NCBI GenBank assembly: GCA_944388865.1
Contig: CALXKM010000022.1
Location: 1-44,507 of the forward strand
DNA: 44,507 bases
Origin: an uncultured Duodenibacillus sp.
GTDB lineage: Bacteria > Pseudomonadota > Gammaproteobacteria > Burkholderiales > Burkholderiaceae_F
Reading direction: 5' to 3'
Part shown: one piece after another, positions 22,908 through 31,563 of the stretch
Position numbering within the stretch: position 1 is the stretch's first letter
Layout of the letters: every line of letters begins with the position of its first letter
Program-made: the position numbers and the translations under genes
Notes under the pieces: generated by a model
The model's database searches: none
Told to the model about the DNA's origin: nothing
Seen by the model: the letters and a program-made list of their open reading frames with translations, nothing else

Positions 22908-24502
22908 CAGGGCGCGTAAGGTTTATATGATGCCCTGAGACCAGGCGATGCAATTGAGAGCATTGTCAAAATTGTGGCAATGGCGCATTGCTGCCTTGAT
23001 AGAGAGGACATCACACGTTTTGCCGCACTCCCACAACCAGTAGCGGTAATTTTCCAGCATGGCCAGCGCCAGCTTGTTGAGGGCGACGCGGTTGGAAATA
23101 TAGTCGGGATCGACTGCCTGCATTCTGTCCTGATCAAAATGCATGTCAAGCACCCAATGCAGACGATTTTCCACAGACCAGTGCGCTCGCGAGATCTCGC
23201 CCAGTCTCTGGGCTGATCGTTCGTCTGCGGGCAGTGAACTGATGTAGAAGCGCTCATTGGTCTGGGTGTGTCCAGAGGATTTGAAGGTTCTTTGGGAACG
23301 TATGCGAACAATGCAGCCTTGCTCAAGTCCCTGCCATTTTTGACGCAAGGGAGCCGAAAGCAGATGCCCGTCAATCAATGAGACCGTGCGCTTCTCAATG
23401 CGCCCGTGATCAAGCTCAACTTCATCGCAATGCACTTCAATCTGGTCATCGTGGGTCGTCATGAACAGACTGCGCAGCTCTTTGAAGGATTTGTCCTGAT
23501 TGCCCTTTACTGCCAAACAGTAGTCTGCGCCGCCGGCCAGCACGCTGTTGACGAAGCTCATCTGGCAGCTCATGGCATCAGCGGTAATGATGCAGTCTCT
23601 GACATCCATTTCGTCAATCATTTTTGGCCCAACGGTGATCTCATTGGTCTTGTCGGCGATGATCATTTGGCTGAGGCAAACCCGACTGCTGGAGTCGTAG
23701 AAGTTCATCAGCATGTAGGCACCTCGCTTGTCCGAGGCTTCAGTATTTTTGCCGGTTGCGCGGCATGCCTGACCGTCACCGGCAAGCACCTTGCCCGAAC
23801 TCTTTCTGACGAGCCGTTCGATGAAGCGTTGATAAAACTGATCGAATTGCTCAGCTTTAATTTTTAAAAGAGAGCGGTAGGCAACGTCATGCGTAATCGG
23901 CTGCTTAGGCAAAGATGGATACAAGCCGCGGAAAAAATCGGCCTTTTCATTGAGGAGCTGACAGATGGCAACGCAATCAGTTTCGCCGGCAAGCGCGCTG
24001 ATCAAAGCGGCCAAAACTATCGGCTCAATGGGATAGATGACCTTCGCCTGCTGGCGCTGATCGAGTTTTGTTTCCTTGACGGCTTTATTGAGTTTTGCCG
24101 CCAGCTCCTTGCTTTTGTCGTGACGCTGCTGTGAGCCGCTGGTGAGCTTTTGTTCGAGCTCAGCATTCTTCTTGCGGGCCAGATACAGCTTGCTGTAGGT
24201 GACTTTGCCGTCTTTGATTTGCCCAATGGTCTCACGCTTGGTCACAGTCCTGCCCAAGCTCTCGTCAAAGACGCGGTAGTCGCGATAGACCTGATAGACG
24301 TTGCGGATCTTGTTGTAGTTGGTGGAGTATCCAGGAGGGATATCGGGAAATTTTGAGTAGTCGACCTTCATGGAAGCCGCAAATAAAATTTACCGACATT
24401 ATATGAATATTATTCGAAATGCCCAACATCACCCCTCGTAAACAATTGATCTATATTGATATTATGAAGATTTGTTGTGGCTATTATTTATCTCACGCGC
24501 TG
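22908..24502 (-). mobile_element. ISAs1-family insertion sequence, ends approximate
   Basis: The span encloses an intact ISAs1-type transposase. The right tip CAGGGCGCGTAAGGTTTAT lies just beyond its stop. A partly matching inverted sequence CAGCGCGTGAGATAAAT can be read on the minus strand from 24502. The two tips share CAG and GCGCGT.AG but need a two-base gap, and I found no matching target duplication beside them. The left boundary is therefore tentative. The element is inserted about 70 bases upstream of the antitoxin gene and points toward it. Confidence 0.45.
22923..24371 (-). CDS. ISAs1-family transposase
   Basis: This 482-residue DDE transposase has its catalytic region in LAGDGQACR (first Asp), CIITADAMSCQ (second Asp) and HWSVENRLHWVLDMHFDQDR (Glu), with YCLAVKGNQ between. 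These blocks are the signature of the ISAs1/H-repeat branch of IS4-like transposases. An N-terminal extension with RNVYQVYRDYRVFDE and coiled lysine-rich stretches makes it longer than the usual 370 or so residues. No internal stop or frameshift is visible, so it may be active. Confidence 0.9.
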   Translation of the reverse strand: MKVDYSKFPDIPPGYSTNYNKIRNVYQVYRDYRVFDESLGRTVTKRETIGQIKDGKVTYSKLYLARKKNAELEQKLTSGSQQRHDKSKELAAKLNKAVKETKLDQRQQAKVIYPIEPIVLAALISALAGETDCVAICQLLNEKADFFRGLYPSLPKQPITHDVAYRSLLKIKAEQFDQFYQRFIERLVRKSSGKVLAGDGQACRATGKNTEASDKRGAYMLMNFYDSSSRVCLSQMIIADKTNEITVGPKMIDEMDVRDCIITADAMSCQMSFVNSVLAGGADYCLAVKGNQDKSFKELRSLFMTTHDDQIEVHCDEVELDHGRIEKRTVSLIDGHLLSAPLRQKWQGLEQGCIVRIRSQRTFKSSGHTQTNERFYISSLPADERSAQRLGEISRAHWSVENRLHWVLDMHFDQDRMQAVDPDYISNRVALNKLALAMLENYRYWLWECGKTCDVLSIKAAMRHCHNFDNALNCIAWSQGII

Positions 24503-24625
24503 GCCGTGGCTCTGCTGCAATTGCGTTTGAGCTAAAATAACCGACCCGCGGCTATTGTTTTTGATAGCAGCTGCAGACTAAATTATCTTTGGATTGATTG
24601 TAAACGTTTGACAAGGATTGACGAC

Positions 24626-25801
24626 ATGAGTTCGCATCTGCTGCCGATTTTCTCTCCGTTGCCGATTTGCCTGGAAAAAGGCGAGGGTCTGTGGCTGACG
24701 GATACTGAGGGAAACCGTTATCTCGACGGATTTGCCGGCATTGCCGTCAATGGCGTCGGACACAATCACCCGCGCCTTGTCGCCGCGCTCAAGGATCAGG
24801 TCGAACATCTGATTCATTGTTCGAACTATTTCCGCATTGATCTGCAGGAGTCCGTGGCCGCAAAAATTTGCGAAAAAAGCGGCATGCGAGGGTGCTTCTT
24901 CTGCAATTCCGGTTTGGAAGCCAATGAGGCGGCTATTAAACTTGCACGCAAGTACGGGCATCTCAAGGGCTTTAAGCTGCCGCGCATTGTTGTTTTCGAT
25001 CATGCCTTTCACGGCCGCTCGATAGCTACTCTCTCGGCAACGGCCAATGCTCTTGTGCGTCGGGACTTCGGACCGTATGCGTCAGACTTCATTCGCGTGC
25101 CTGCAGGAGATGTTGCCGCCATTGAAAAGCTTGCTCAAACGACGCCGGGAATCTGCGCCGTGATGTTCGAGCCCGTGCAGGGCGAGGGCGGCATCAGCGT
25201 GATTGACGACGAGACGATGCGCGCCATCCGCGAGCTTTGCGACAAGCACGACTGGCTTATGATTCTTGACGAAGTACAGTGCGGCATGGGGCGTACGGGC
25301 AAGTGGTTTGCCTATCAGCACTCAGGAATTCTTCCGGATGTCATGACGCTTGCCAAGGCGCTGGGCTCAGGTGTTCCGGTGGGCGCTCTTGTCTGCAGCG
25401 AAAAGACCTACGGGGTCTTTACTCCCGGCAATCATGGTTCGACCTTCGGAGGAAATCCTCTGGCCATGCGCGCAGCGCTTACCACGATTTCCATTATGGA
25501 AGACGAGCGTCTTGTCGAAAACGCAGCCGTCATGGGCGAGTACCTGCAAAAGGAATTTAAAAAGGCGCTCAGAGACGTTGAGAGTTTCGTTGAAGTTCGC
25601 GGGCGCGGCCTTATGATCGGCATCGTGCTTGATCGCCCGGCGCATGAGTGCCTCAAGATTGGTCTGCGTCACGGCGTGCTCTTTTCCGTTACCGCGGGAA
25701 ATGTCATCCGCATCGTGCCGAGTCTGACGATTGCAAGGCGCGACGCCGACGAACTTGTCAAGCGCGTAACGGCCGTGGTGCGCGAATTTGCGGCCCATTA
25801 A
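24626..25801 (+). CDS. argD: Acetylornithine/succinyldiaminopimelate aminotransferase
   Basis: This 391-residue class III PLP-dependent transaminase works in arginine and possibly lysine biosynthesis. Landmarks are NSGLEANEAAIKLARKYG, FHGRSIATLSATAN, FEPVQGEGG, ILDEVQCGMGRTG and the PLP lysine in TLAKALGSGVPVGA. GNHGSTFGGNPLAMRAA completes the active site. The start is the ATG after AAGGATTGACGAC. A frame start 18 bases earlier lacks support. It is followed 22 bases later by a microprotein gene. Related ornithine or GABA transaminases are possible, but overall the sequence fits ArgD best. Confidence 0.9.
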   Translation: MSSHLLPIFSPLPICLEKGEGLWLTDTEGNRYLDGFAGIAVNGVGHNHPRLVAALKDQVEHLIHCSNYFRIDLQESVAAKICEKSGMRGCFFCNSGLEANEAAIKLARKYGHLKGFKLPRIVVFDHAFHGRSIATLSATANALVRRDFGPYASDFIRVPAGDVAAIEKLAQTTPGICAVMFEPVQGEGGISVIDDETMRAIRELCDKHDWLMILDEVQCGMGRTGKWFAYQHSGILPDVMTLAKALGSGVPVGALVCSEKTYGVFTPGNHGSTFGGNPLAMRAALTTISIMEDERLVENAAVMGEYLQKEFKKALRDVESFVEVRGRGLMIGIVLDRPAHECLKIGLRHGVLFSVTAGNVIRIVPSLTIARRDADELVKRVTAVVREFAAH

Positions 25802-25823
25802 GCCAAGCCGGAGTTTGGAAGCA

Positions 25824-25940
25824 ATGGACAACGACAAGATCAAGAAAATTTTCGAACTGATCCTGCGCATCATCTTTGCCGGGATTCTCTGCTACTTCGT
25901 CTACAACATCATCATTACTCAGCACAACTATTTCAGTTGA
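25824..25940 (+). CDS. 38-residue single-span membrane microprotein
   Basis: The frame reads MDNDKIKKIFELILRIIFAG and continues ILCYFVYNIIITQHNYFS before TGA. A charged N-terminus is followed by about 20 hydrophobic residues, giving one transmembrane helix with the N-terminus inside by the positive-inside rule. GGAG and GGAA stand upstream of the ATG, and the 22-base gap after argD suggests co-transcription. I do not recognise a family. It is short enough that chance cannot be excluded, but the hydrophobic pattern and position favour a real gene. Confidence 0.55.
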   Translation: MDNDKIKKIFELILRIIFAGILCYFVYNIIITQHNYFS

Positions 25941-26001
25941 TTGTTTGCTATTATTCCGGCCTTGCCGTGATGTCTGACATGGGCACGCAGTGAAGAATTT
26001 G

Positions 26002-26091
26002 GGAGGTGTGGCAGAGTGGTTGAATGCACCGGTCTTGAAAACCGGCGACGAATAAACCCGTCCGTGAGTTCGAATCTCACCGCCTCCGCCA
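26002..26091 (+). tRNA. tRNA-Ser (anticodon UGA)
   Basis: This 90-base class II tRNA has acceptor GGAGGTG pairing with CGCCTCC (one G-U), D-loop region AGAGTGGTTGAAT and anticodon stem CCGGT with loop CTTGAAA, giving anticodon TGA at 26036-26038. A long variable arm precedes the T-loop GTTCGAATC, and CCA is encoded. It reads UCN serine codons. Its 3' side carries a phage- or plasmid-associated gene remnant, consistent with use as an integration site. Confidence 0.96.
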
Positions 26092-26101
26092 AGACACAAA
26101 G

Positions 26102-26134
26102 CCGAGCGATTCAAAGTCGTTCGGTTTTTCTTTT
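26102..26134 (+). terminator. Intrinsic terminator of tRNA-Ser
   Basis: The stem CCGAGCGA/TCGTTCGG has one G-U pair and a 7-base loop, followed by TTTTTCTTTT. It lies 10 bases after the tRNA. Confidence 0.75.
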
Positions 26135-26172
26135 CGGGGACGTTTTTTTCGTTATGCAGACGAAATTCGAAA

Positions 26173-26370
26173 TCAGTCCTTCTCGTTTTCCGCTCTCTGG
26201 ATTTCCGCAAACAAGTTGTCAGCAGCCAGCAGCTCGTCCAAGTCGCTCACGAACAAACGATCTTGCTTCACCTGGAACTTTTCGTATTCGTTGAGTACGT
26301 GCTCCTTGGCCGCTTCAGCTGATACTTTGCCAAGCCTCGCCCTGCTCCCGGACAATGCGTCCGAATGCAC
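26173..26370 (-). pseudogene. C-terminal remnant of a RhuM-family protein
   Basis: Residues VSAEAAKEHVLNEYEKFQVKQDRLFVSDLDELL resemble the C-terminal end of RhuM proteins (..A..hA..EYE.YR..QDRLF.SDFD..), which normally run to over 300 residues and occur on islands and prophages. Only about 50 recognisable codons remain and the sequence upstream on the same strand shows no further homology. It lies about 80 bases from tRNA-Ser, suggesting a leftover of an integrated element. Confidence 0.5.
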
Positions 26371-26425
26371 TCAAATGCAAACCCGGGACTTGCCGTCTAG
26401 GCTTGACGGCTTGATGCGGGCCTTG

Positions 26426-26818
26426 TTATTGGAGCGCGGGCATCGGGCCGTGCTTTTCCTCATGCATGACCCGGTAAGAAAGATTATCGTCGCCGACCAA
26501 CACGACCTTGGGCTTTAAATCCTTAGCCTCTTCTGGCGAGACCTGGCAGTAGCTCATGATGATCACCTTGTCGCCTACGCTTACAAGGCGCGCGGCCGCA
26601 CCGTTTAGGCAAATCACGCCGCTGCCGCGCTCGCCGCAAATGGCATACGTCGTCAAACGCGATCCGTTGTCAATATCAACGACGTCAACCTTTTCATATT
26701 CGATGATGCCTGCGGCATCCATCAGATTTTCATCAATCGTAATTGAGCCCACATAGTGAAGCTCGGCCTGCGTTACATGCGCACGATGAATCTTGCTCTT
26801 TAAAAGTTCTATCTGCAT
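26426..26818 (-). CDS. panD: Aspartate 1-decarboxylase
   Basis: This 130-residue pyruvoyl enzyme makes beta-alanine for pantothenate. The proenzyme self-cleaves at Gly24-Ser25 in [45 protein letters not shown] is the conserved core. It is the last gene of a panB-panC-panD cluster, 37 bases after panC. Confidence 0.97.
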   Translation of the reverse strand: MQIELLKSKIHRAHVTQAELHYVGSITIDENLMDAAGIIEYEKVDVVDIDNGSRLTTYAICGERGSGVICLNGAAARLVSVGDKVIIMSYCQVSPEEAKDLKPKVVLVGDDNLSYRVMHEEKHGPMPALQ

Positions 26819-26855
26819 GGGACTAGCCTATTTTGAGCACCAAAAGCTCGTCAAA

Positions 26856-27704
26856 TTACCGTGCCTTGGCAATGAAATTGTCAATCAAGCGCGTCTTTCC
26901 GATGTAGACGGCCATGGCAAAAAGCACGTCGTGCTCAAAGGTGTTGACCGGTTCAATACTCTCGGCATCTACCGCTTCCACATAGTCAATGCGCGCGGCT
27001 GGCTCGGCCTCAATGATCTTTTTCATGGCCTCGACGACCGCAAGAGGAGTTGCCGCGCCTGCGCGCACAAGCTCTTCGCCCTTAAAGACCGCACGAGAAA
27101 GCACCAGAGCCGCTTCTCGCTCGGTGGGCGACAAATACGTGTTGCGGCTTGATTTGGCAAGACCGTCGGCTTCGCGCACAATCGGGCAGCCCACGACTTC
27201 AACATTCATATTGAGATCTCGCACCATGCGGCGGATCACTGCAAGCTGCTGCGCGTCCTTTTGCCCAAAAAAGGCTTTGTCCGGCATGACGATGTTCATA
27301 AGCTTGCTGACAACCGTGCAAACGCCTCTAAAGTGCGTCGGTCGCGTTTTGCCGCACAAGCCTGCCGTAAGCCCCTCAACCGTCACCCAAGTAGCCGCAT
27401 TCGGCGCATACATTTCATCAACGGCCGGATAAAAAAGAACGTCTGCTCCAAGACTTTCCAAAAGAGCTTCGTCGTGCGCCAGATCTCGAGGATAGCTTTG
27501 CAGATCCTCATTGGGGCCAAACTGGGTCGGATTGACGAAAACCGACACGACGACTCGATCGCAGTCGGCCTTGGCCGCCTTCACCAGACTTGCATGCCCT
27601 TCGTGAAGATACCCCATGGTCGGCACAAGCCCCACGGTAAGACCTTCTTTTCGCCAGGCGCGAACCGCTTCGCGCACCCCTGCCACAGTTGTAATGACTT
27701 GCAT
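26856..27704 (-). CDS. panC: Pantothenate synthetase
   Basis: This 282-residue enzyme joins pantoate and beta-alanine using ATP. The HIGH-like GYLHEGHASLVKAAK and the KMSKS-like SRNTYLSPTEREAAL mark the nucleotide site. VFVNPTQFGPNEDLQSYPRD and FGQKDAQQLAVIRRMVRDLN are family blocks. It is 96 bases downstream of panB and just before panD. Confidence 0.97.
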   Translation of the reverse strand: MQVITTVAGVREAVRAWRKEGLTVGLVPTMGYLHEGHASLVKAAKADCDRVVVSVFVNPTQFGPNEDLQSYPRDLAHDEALLESLGADVLFYPAVDEMYAPNAATWVTVEGLTAGLCGKTRPTHFRGVCTVVSKLMNIVMPDKAFFGQKDAQQLAVIRRMVRDLNMNVEVVGCPIVREADGLAKSSRNTYLSPTEREAALVLSRAVFKGEELVRAGAATPLAVVEAMKKIIEAEPAARIDYVEAVDAESIEPVNTFEHDVLFAMAVYIGKTRLIDNFIAKAR

Positions 27705-27800
27705 GATTGCTGCTCATCCTTTAAGCACTAAATGCAGCCTCAAGTCGCTAAGAACACCAAGACTTCTCGGGCTGCACGCAAAAACAAACAAAGCGAGGGC

Positions 27801-28628
27801 TCAGTATAGGCGCTTTACTTCCTGAGGCTCTCTGGCAAAGCTCTCCGAATCATTAGGAAAACCCCCGCCTTTGACTTCTCTGTCAAAGGCTTTGAACGCT
27901 TCCTGCATGAGCTTTCCTGCCTGCGCAAAGCGGCGCACAAACCTGGGCTTGAAATCGTCGAACATCCCGAGCATGTCCTGATTGACGAGCACCTGTCCGT
28001 CGCACCCCGATCCTGCCCCAATGCCGATCGTCGGAATGCAAAGCCTTTCGGTCGCCTCGCGGGCAACGTCAGCCGGCACGCATTCAAAGACGACGGCAAA
28101 GGCGCCAGCTTTTTCAACAGCGAGCGCATCGTCAATGATTTTCTGAGCGGCCTGCGTGCTTTTGCCCTGCACCTTAAAGCCGCCGTACTGATTGACATGC
28201 TGGGGCATCATGCCGACGTGCCCCATGACGGGAATGCCGGCAGCGACAATCGCGGCAATCGTCGGCGCGAGCTCCGAGCCGCCTTCGAGCTTGACGGCTG
28301 CGCACAGCGTCTGCTTCATGATTCGTCCGGCATTGCGCACGGCCTCCTCGATCGAAGCCTGATAGCTCATAAAGGGCATGTCGACAACGACGAGCGCATT
28401 TTTGGCGCCGCGCACCACAGCCGCGCCATGGTGGATCATGTCCTCGACCGTCACTGGAATCGTGCTCTCATAGCCAAGCATGGTGTTGCCTAAACTGTCG
28501 CCCACCAAAATGGCGTTGATGCCTGCGGCGTCCACAAGCCGCGCCATCGTGTAGTCGTAGGCCGTAAGCATTGAGATTTTTTCGCCGCGCGCCTTCATGG
28601 CCGCAAACGTTGCCGTGGTATTTTTCAT
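27801..28628 (-). CDS. panB: 3-methyl-2-oxobutanoate hydroxymethyltransferase
   Basis: This 275-residue TIM-barrel enzyme catalyses the first step of pantoate synthesis. ISMLTAYDYTMARLVDAAG, DSLGNTMLGYESTIPVT, VKLEGG, GHVGMMPQ and GIGAGSGCDGQVLVNQDMLG are conserved. Two ATGs lie six bases apart. I chose the second because AGAGG then stands eight bases before it. A stem-loop precedes the ribosome-binding site. Confidence 0.95.
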   Translation of the reverse strand: MKNTTATFAAMKARGEKISMLTAYDYTMARLVDAAGINAILVGDSLGNTMLGYESTIPVTVEDMIHHGAAVVRGAKNALVVVDMPFMSYQASIEEAVRNAGRIMKQTLCAAVKLEGGSELAPTIAAIVAAGIPVMGHVGMMPQHVNQYGGFKVQGKSTQAAQKIIDDALAVEKAGAFAVVFECVPADVAREATERLCIPTIGIGAGSGCDGQVLVNQDMLGMFDDFKPRFVRRFAQAGKLMQEAFKAFDREVKGGGFPNDSESFAREPQEVKRLY

Positions 28629-28645
28629 TGCCATCGCCTCTTGTC

Positions 28646-28675
28646 GGCCGCGAAAAGCAAGTGCTCCTCGCGGCC
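28646..28675 (-). promoter_or_regulatory. Stem-loop between holB and panB
   Basis: GGCCGCGA and TCGCGGCC form exact 8-bp arms with a 14-base loop that ends about 10 bases before the panB Shine-Dalgarno sequence. No T-run follows, so it could be either a weak holB terminator or a leader structure affecting panB translation. Confidence 0.35.
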
Positions 28676-28712
28676 TGACGTGCATTGCAAAAAAGTTCTG
28701 CTGGATACTTTA

Positions 28713-29744
28713 TTACTTTGCAAGACAGCGTGCATAGCTCAAAAGTACAGCCTCAATGATTGCTTTGGCATTAAGGGTGTGCTCGGCGGCGCGTCTGACG
28801 TCGCGCACGGAGTTGATCCACTGGTAGATTCCCTCGCTTGAAGCGGCCTGAGCAGCCTGTCTGAGGCTATCCTCATAGTCAGGAAAATACCGTGCGCTGC
28901 TGCCCGCCCTGACGCTGGCCAGATCCCACGCCCAGCGCGAAAAAATAAGCGCGGCGGCCGCAATCGTCATGTCCTTGTCGACAGCGCTGATGGCATCGGC
29001 TGGCGTTGCTTGAGTTCCTTTGGCAAGCACGGCAAGAATCTTTCTTTTTCCCTCCTCGCTCATCGCGTAGCGGGGATCTTGGGCCAAAGCCGAAAGCGGC
29101 ATGCCGGCGGCTTCCGTGAGCTTTTGCTCGGCGTTGTCCACCCCCTGAGTCTTGAGCCAGGCAAGCGCCTCTTCTCTGGAAGGCGCCTTGGCGCGAATCA
29201 AGCGGCAGCGCGAGCGAATCGTCGCAAGCACCCGGTCGATTTCGTCTGAGACGAGAATGAATATGGTGTTCTCGGGCGGCTCCTCAAGGTTTTTCAAAAG
29301 CGAAGCCGCAGCCTCCGAGCGGATCTTGTCGGCTGGATACACAATCACGACGCGCACGCCGCCCTCGTTGCTCTTTAGAGAAAAATACTCTCCGAGCTCG
29401 CGCGTCTGGCCAATCAAAATTTCTCGCGTGAGCGTCTTTTTTTCGGCATTGGTCTCGGGCATGGCAAATTCCATGCCATGCGCGGCGCACTCAAACTCGC
29501 TCACAATGTAGCGAACATCCGGGTGGGTGTCGGCGGCAAAAAGCCTGCAGCCCTTGCACTGCCCGCATGGCCGCCCGTCGGGGCCGGCAGACGTGCACAG
29601 CAGACTTGCTGCAAAGGCGCAGGCCGCCTCAAAGGTGCCGATGCCGCGCGGCCCGTAGAGCAAGATGCCGTTGGGCAGTCGATTGCGCAACGCATTAAGC
29701 GAAGCCAAAAGCTCTGTCTGCCAAGGATAGGTTTTTATATCCAC
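28713..29744 (-). CDS. holB: DNA polymerase III delta' subunit
   Basis: This 343-residue clamp-loader subunit is an AAA+ fold without ATPase activity. The phosphate loop is degenerate (GPRGIGTFEAAC) and is followed by the zinc-binding cysteines CTSAGPDGRPCGQCKGC. KNLEEPPENTIFILVSDE and TIRSRCRLIRAK are typical. It overlaps the 3' end of tmk by 10 bases, giving translational coupling. Confidence 0.93.
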   Translation of the reverse strand: MDIKTYPWQTELLASLNALRNRLPNGILLYGPRGIGTFEAACAFAASLLCTSAGPDGRPCGQCKGCRLFAADTHPDVRYIVSEFECAAHGMEFAMPETNAEKKTLTREILIGQTRELGEYFSLKSNEGGVRVVIVYPADKIRSEAAASLLKNLEEPPENTIFILVSDEIDRVLATIRSRCRLIRAKAPSREEALAWLKTQGVDNAEQKLTEAAGMPLSALAQDPRYAMSEEGKRKILAVLAKGTQATPADAISAVDKDMTIAAAALIFSRWAWDLASVRAGSSARYFPDYEDSLRQAAQAASSEGIYQWINSVRDVRRAAEHTLNAKAIIEAVLLSYARCLAK

Positions 29745-30346
29745 GATTGAGCCTCCGTTAAAAGCGCCTCGGTAATCGAGTGCGGCTCGCGCGAGGCGTC
29801 AACAATGAAAAAACGCTCGGCGCTGCGCTGTGCGCGATCAAGATAGGCCTCGCGCACGCGCCGGAAAAACTCTCGGCTTTCGGCCTCAAAACGATCGGCG
29901 GCACGAGCCCGCGCCAGGCGCTGCGCGGCGATCTCCGGCGAAATATCAAAAAGCACCGTCTTAAAAGGCTGCAAGGCGCCCTGCACAAGAGTTTCGAGCA
30001 TTTCGACCTTGGCCGGATCAAAATTCTTGCCGCCGACCTGATAGGCATAGGTTGCGTCAGTAAAGCGATCCGAAAGCACCCAGGCGCCGCGCTCGAGCGC
30101 GGGCACAATGACGCGCTCGATGTGCTCGGCGCGAGAAGCAAAAAACAACAACGTCTCGGCCGCAACGCACATATCATCGGCCAAAAGCATGGCGCGGATC
30201 TTTTCGCCCAGCGGCGTGCCGCCGGGCTCGCGCGTGCGCACGACCTCAAGGCCGCGCTCTCGAAGCCAAAATTCAAGCGCATCAATCTGCGTTGTTTTGC
30301 CGGCGCCGTCGATGCCCTCAAAAGTGATGAACTTTCCCTTCTGCAT
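29735..30346 (-). CDS. tmk: Thymidylate kinase
   Basis: This 203-residue enzyme phosphorylates dTMP to dTDP. The P-loop is FEGIDGAGKTTQIDAL, the substrate block is TREPGGTPLGEKIR, and DRFTDATYAYQVGG is the DRY/H-like motif. The sequence continues to the LID. It sits between mltG and holB in the common mltG-tmk-holB order, 38 bases after mltG. Confidence 0.96.
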   Translation of the reverse strand: MQKGKFITFEGIDGAGKTTQIDALEFWLRERGLEVVRTREPGGTPLGEKIRAMLLADDMCVAAETLLFFASRAEHIERVIVPALERGAWVLSDRFTDATYAYQVGGKNFDPAKVEMLETLVQGALQPFKTVLFDISPEIAAQRLARARAADRFEAESREFFRRVREAYLDRAQRSAERFFIVDASREPHSITEALLTEAQSWI

Positions 30347-30384
30347 AATTGTCTACTTCAAAGCTGAGTCTGCGGGCAAAAGAT

Positions 30385-31446
30385 CTACTTTTGCGCCTTG
30401 CGTCTTGGACTTTTCTGATACTTGTACACGGCCCGGTTGTGAGCGGCCAGGTGCCTAGAAAATTCCGTCGTGCCGTCGCCTCGCGCGACAAAGTAAAGAT
30501 ATTTGGTGTCGGCCGGATGCATCGCTGCGGCAATTGAGGCCGCGCTCGGCATCGAAATAGGCGTCGGCGGCAGCCCCTTGTTGAGGTACGTATTGTAGGG
30601 ACCGGGCGAGCGTAAATCCTTGCGGATCAAGTTGCCGTTGAAGGTCTCGCCGATCCCGTAGATGATCGTGGGATCGGTCTGAAGCGGCATGCCGCGCCGC
30701 AGTCTGTTGTGAAAAACCGAGCTCACCAGCGGCCTGTCATCGGCCCGGGCGGTTTCTTTTTCGATGATGCTTGCCAGAATCAGCGCTTCATAGGGCGTTT
30801 TGACGGCCACAAGCTTTTCGTCTCGGGCTTGCCAGGCTTCATTGAGAATTCTTTGCTGCTCGCGGTAAAGCGCCCGATAAACGTCAAGGTCGGTGAGCCC
30901 CGATCGAAAGCGGTAGGTTTCAGGGGCAAAAAGCCCTTCGAGGCTGACGACGCTAAAGCCCAGCTTTTCAAGAAGCTCAACGTCGCTTAAGCCTCGCGAC
31001 GTGACGGCGATGTCGGGCAGCGCCTCAACGTACCTGCGCACCTGCCAGATCGTGGCGCCGTCGGGAATGCGCATCGTAAATGACTCAACCTCGCCCGAAC
31101 TGAATTTCTCGACGATTTCTGCAAGCGTCATGCCGGCCTTGAAGCGATATCGCCCGGCATGAATGGCCGGCGCGTTGCCGTGCACGCGCAGCGCCGCAAA
31201 AAGCGTCGTTTCTGAGACATGAATGCCCGCCTCTTCGGCCAAAGCGGCAATGCTTCTGCCGGTGGCGCCGGCCGGCACGACGACGTCGATCGTCTTGGCG
31301 CCGCCTTCAAATTGAACAGGTCTTTGAAAGTACCACCACCAGGGCAGCCATGCAATGAGCGCCAAAACCACGCCGACGACGGCAACAACCGCCCAGACAT
31401 TAACTTTAAGAACGGGAATATTGAGGCTTTTAAAATCGAACTTCAC
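30385..31446 (-). CDS. mltG: Endolytic transglycosylase MltG
   Basis: The protein is about 353 residues from the GTG chosen here; a TTG seven codons earlier is an equally weak alternative and neither has a clear ribosome-binding site. One membrane anchor (VWAVVAVVGVVLALIAWLPWWW) is followed by a periplasmic LysM-like part and the YceG catalytic domain. The catalytic Glu is in LILASIIEKETARADDRPLVSSVFHNRL, followed by MPLQTDPTIIYGIG. It cuts nascent peptidoglycan strands and limits their length. Confidence 0.92.
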   Translation of the reverse strand: MKFDFKSLNIPVLKVNVWAVVAVVGVVLALIAWLPWWWYFQRPVQFEGGAKTIDVVVPAGATGRSIAALAEEAGIHVSETTLFAALRVHGNAPAIHAGRYRFKAGMTLAEIVEKFSSGEVESFTMRIPDGATIWQVRRYVEALPDIAVTSRGLSDVELLEKLGFSVVSLEGLFAPETYRFRSGLTDLDVYRALYREQQRILNEAWQARDEKLVAVKTPYEALILASIIEKETARADDRPLVSSVFHNRLRRGMPLQTDPTIIYGIGETFNGNLIRKDLRSPGPYNTYLNKGLPPTPISMPSAASIAAAMHPADTKYLYFVARGDGTTEFSRHLAAHNRAVYKYQKSPRRKAQK

Positions 31447-31563
31447 GCTGAAAACAAAGAGGAACAAACAAAACTTGACCCGACTGGACTTGCGCCATAA
31501 TAGCGGCAGCGGCCGGTCTGCGGCCTTAAGTTTTTTTAGCTATTGATTTCATTTCATCAAAAA

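Noticed and set aside
31511-31537. GGCCG...CGGCC hairpin followed by a T-run before ygfZ, terminator-like
   Set aside because: The stem is only 5 bp and no plus-strand gene lies upstream to terminate. It could at most be a leader attenuator, which I cannot support.
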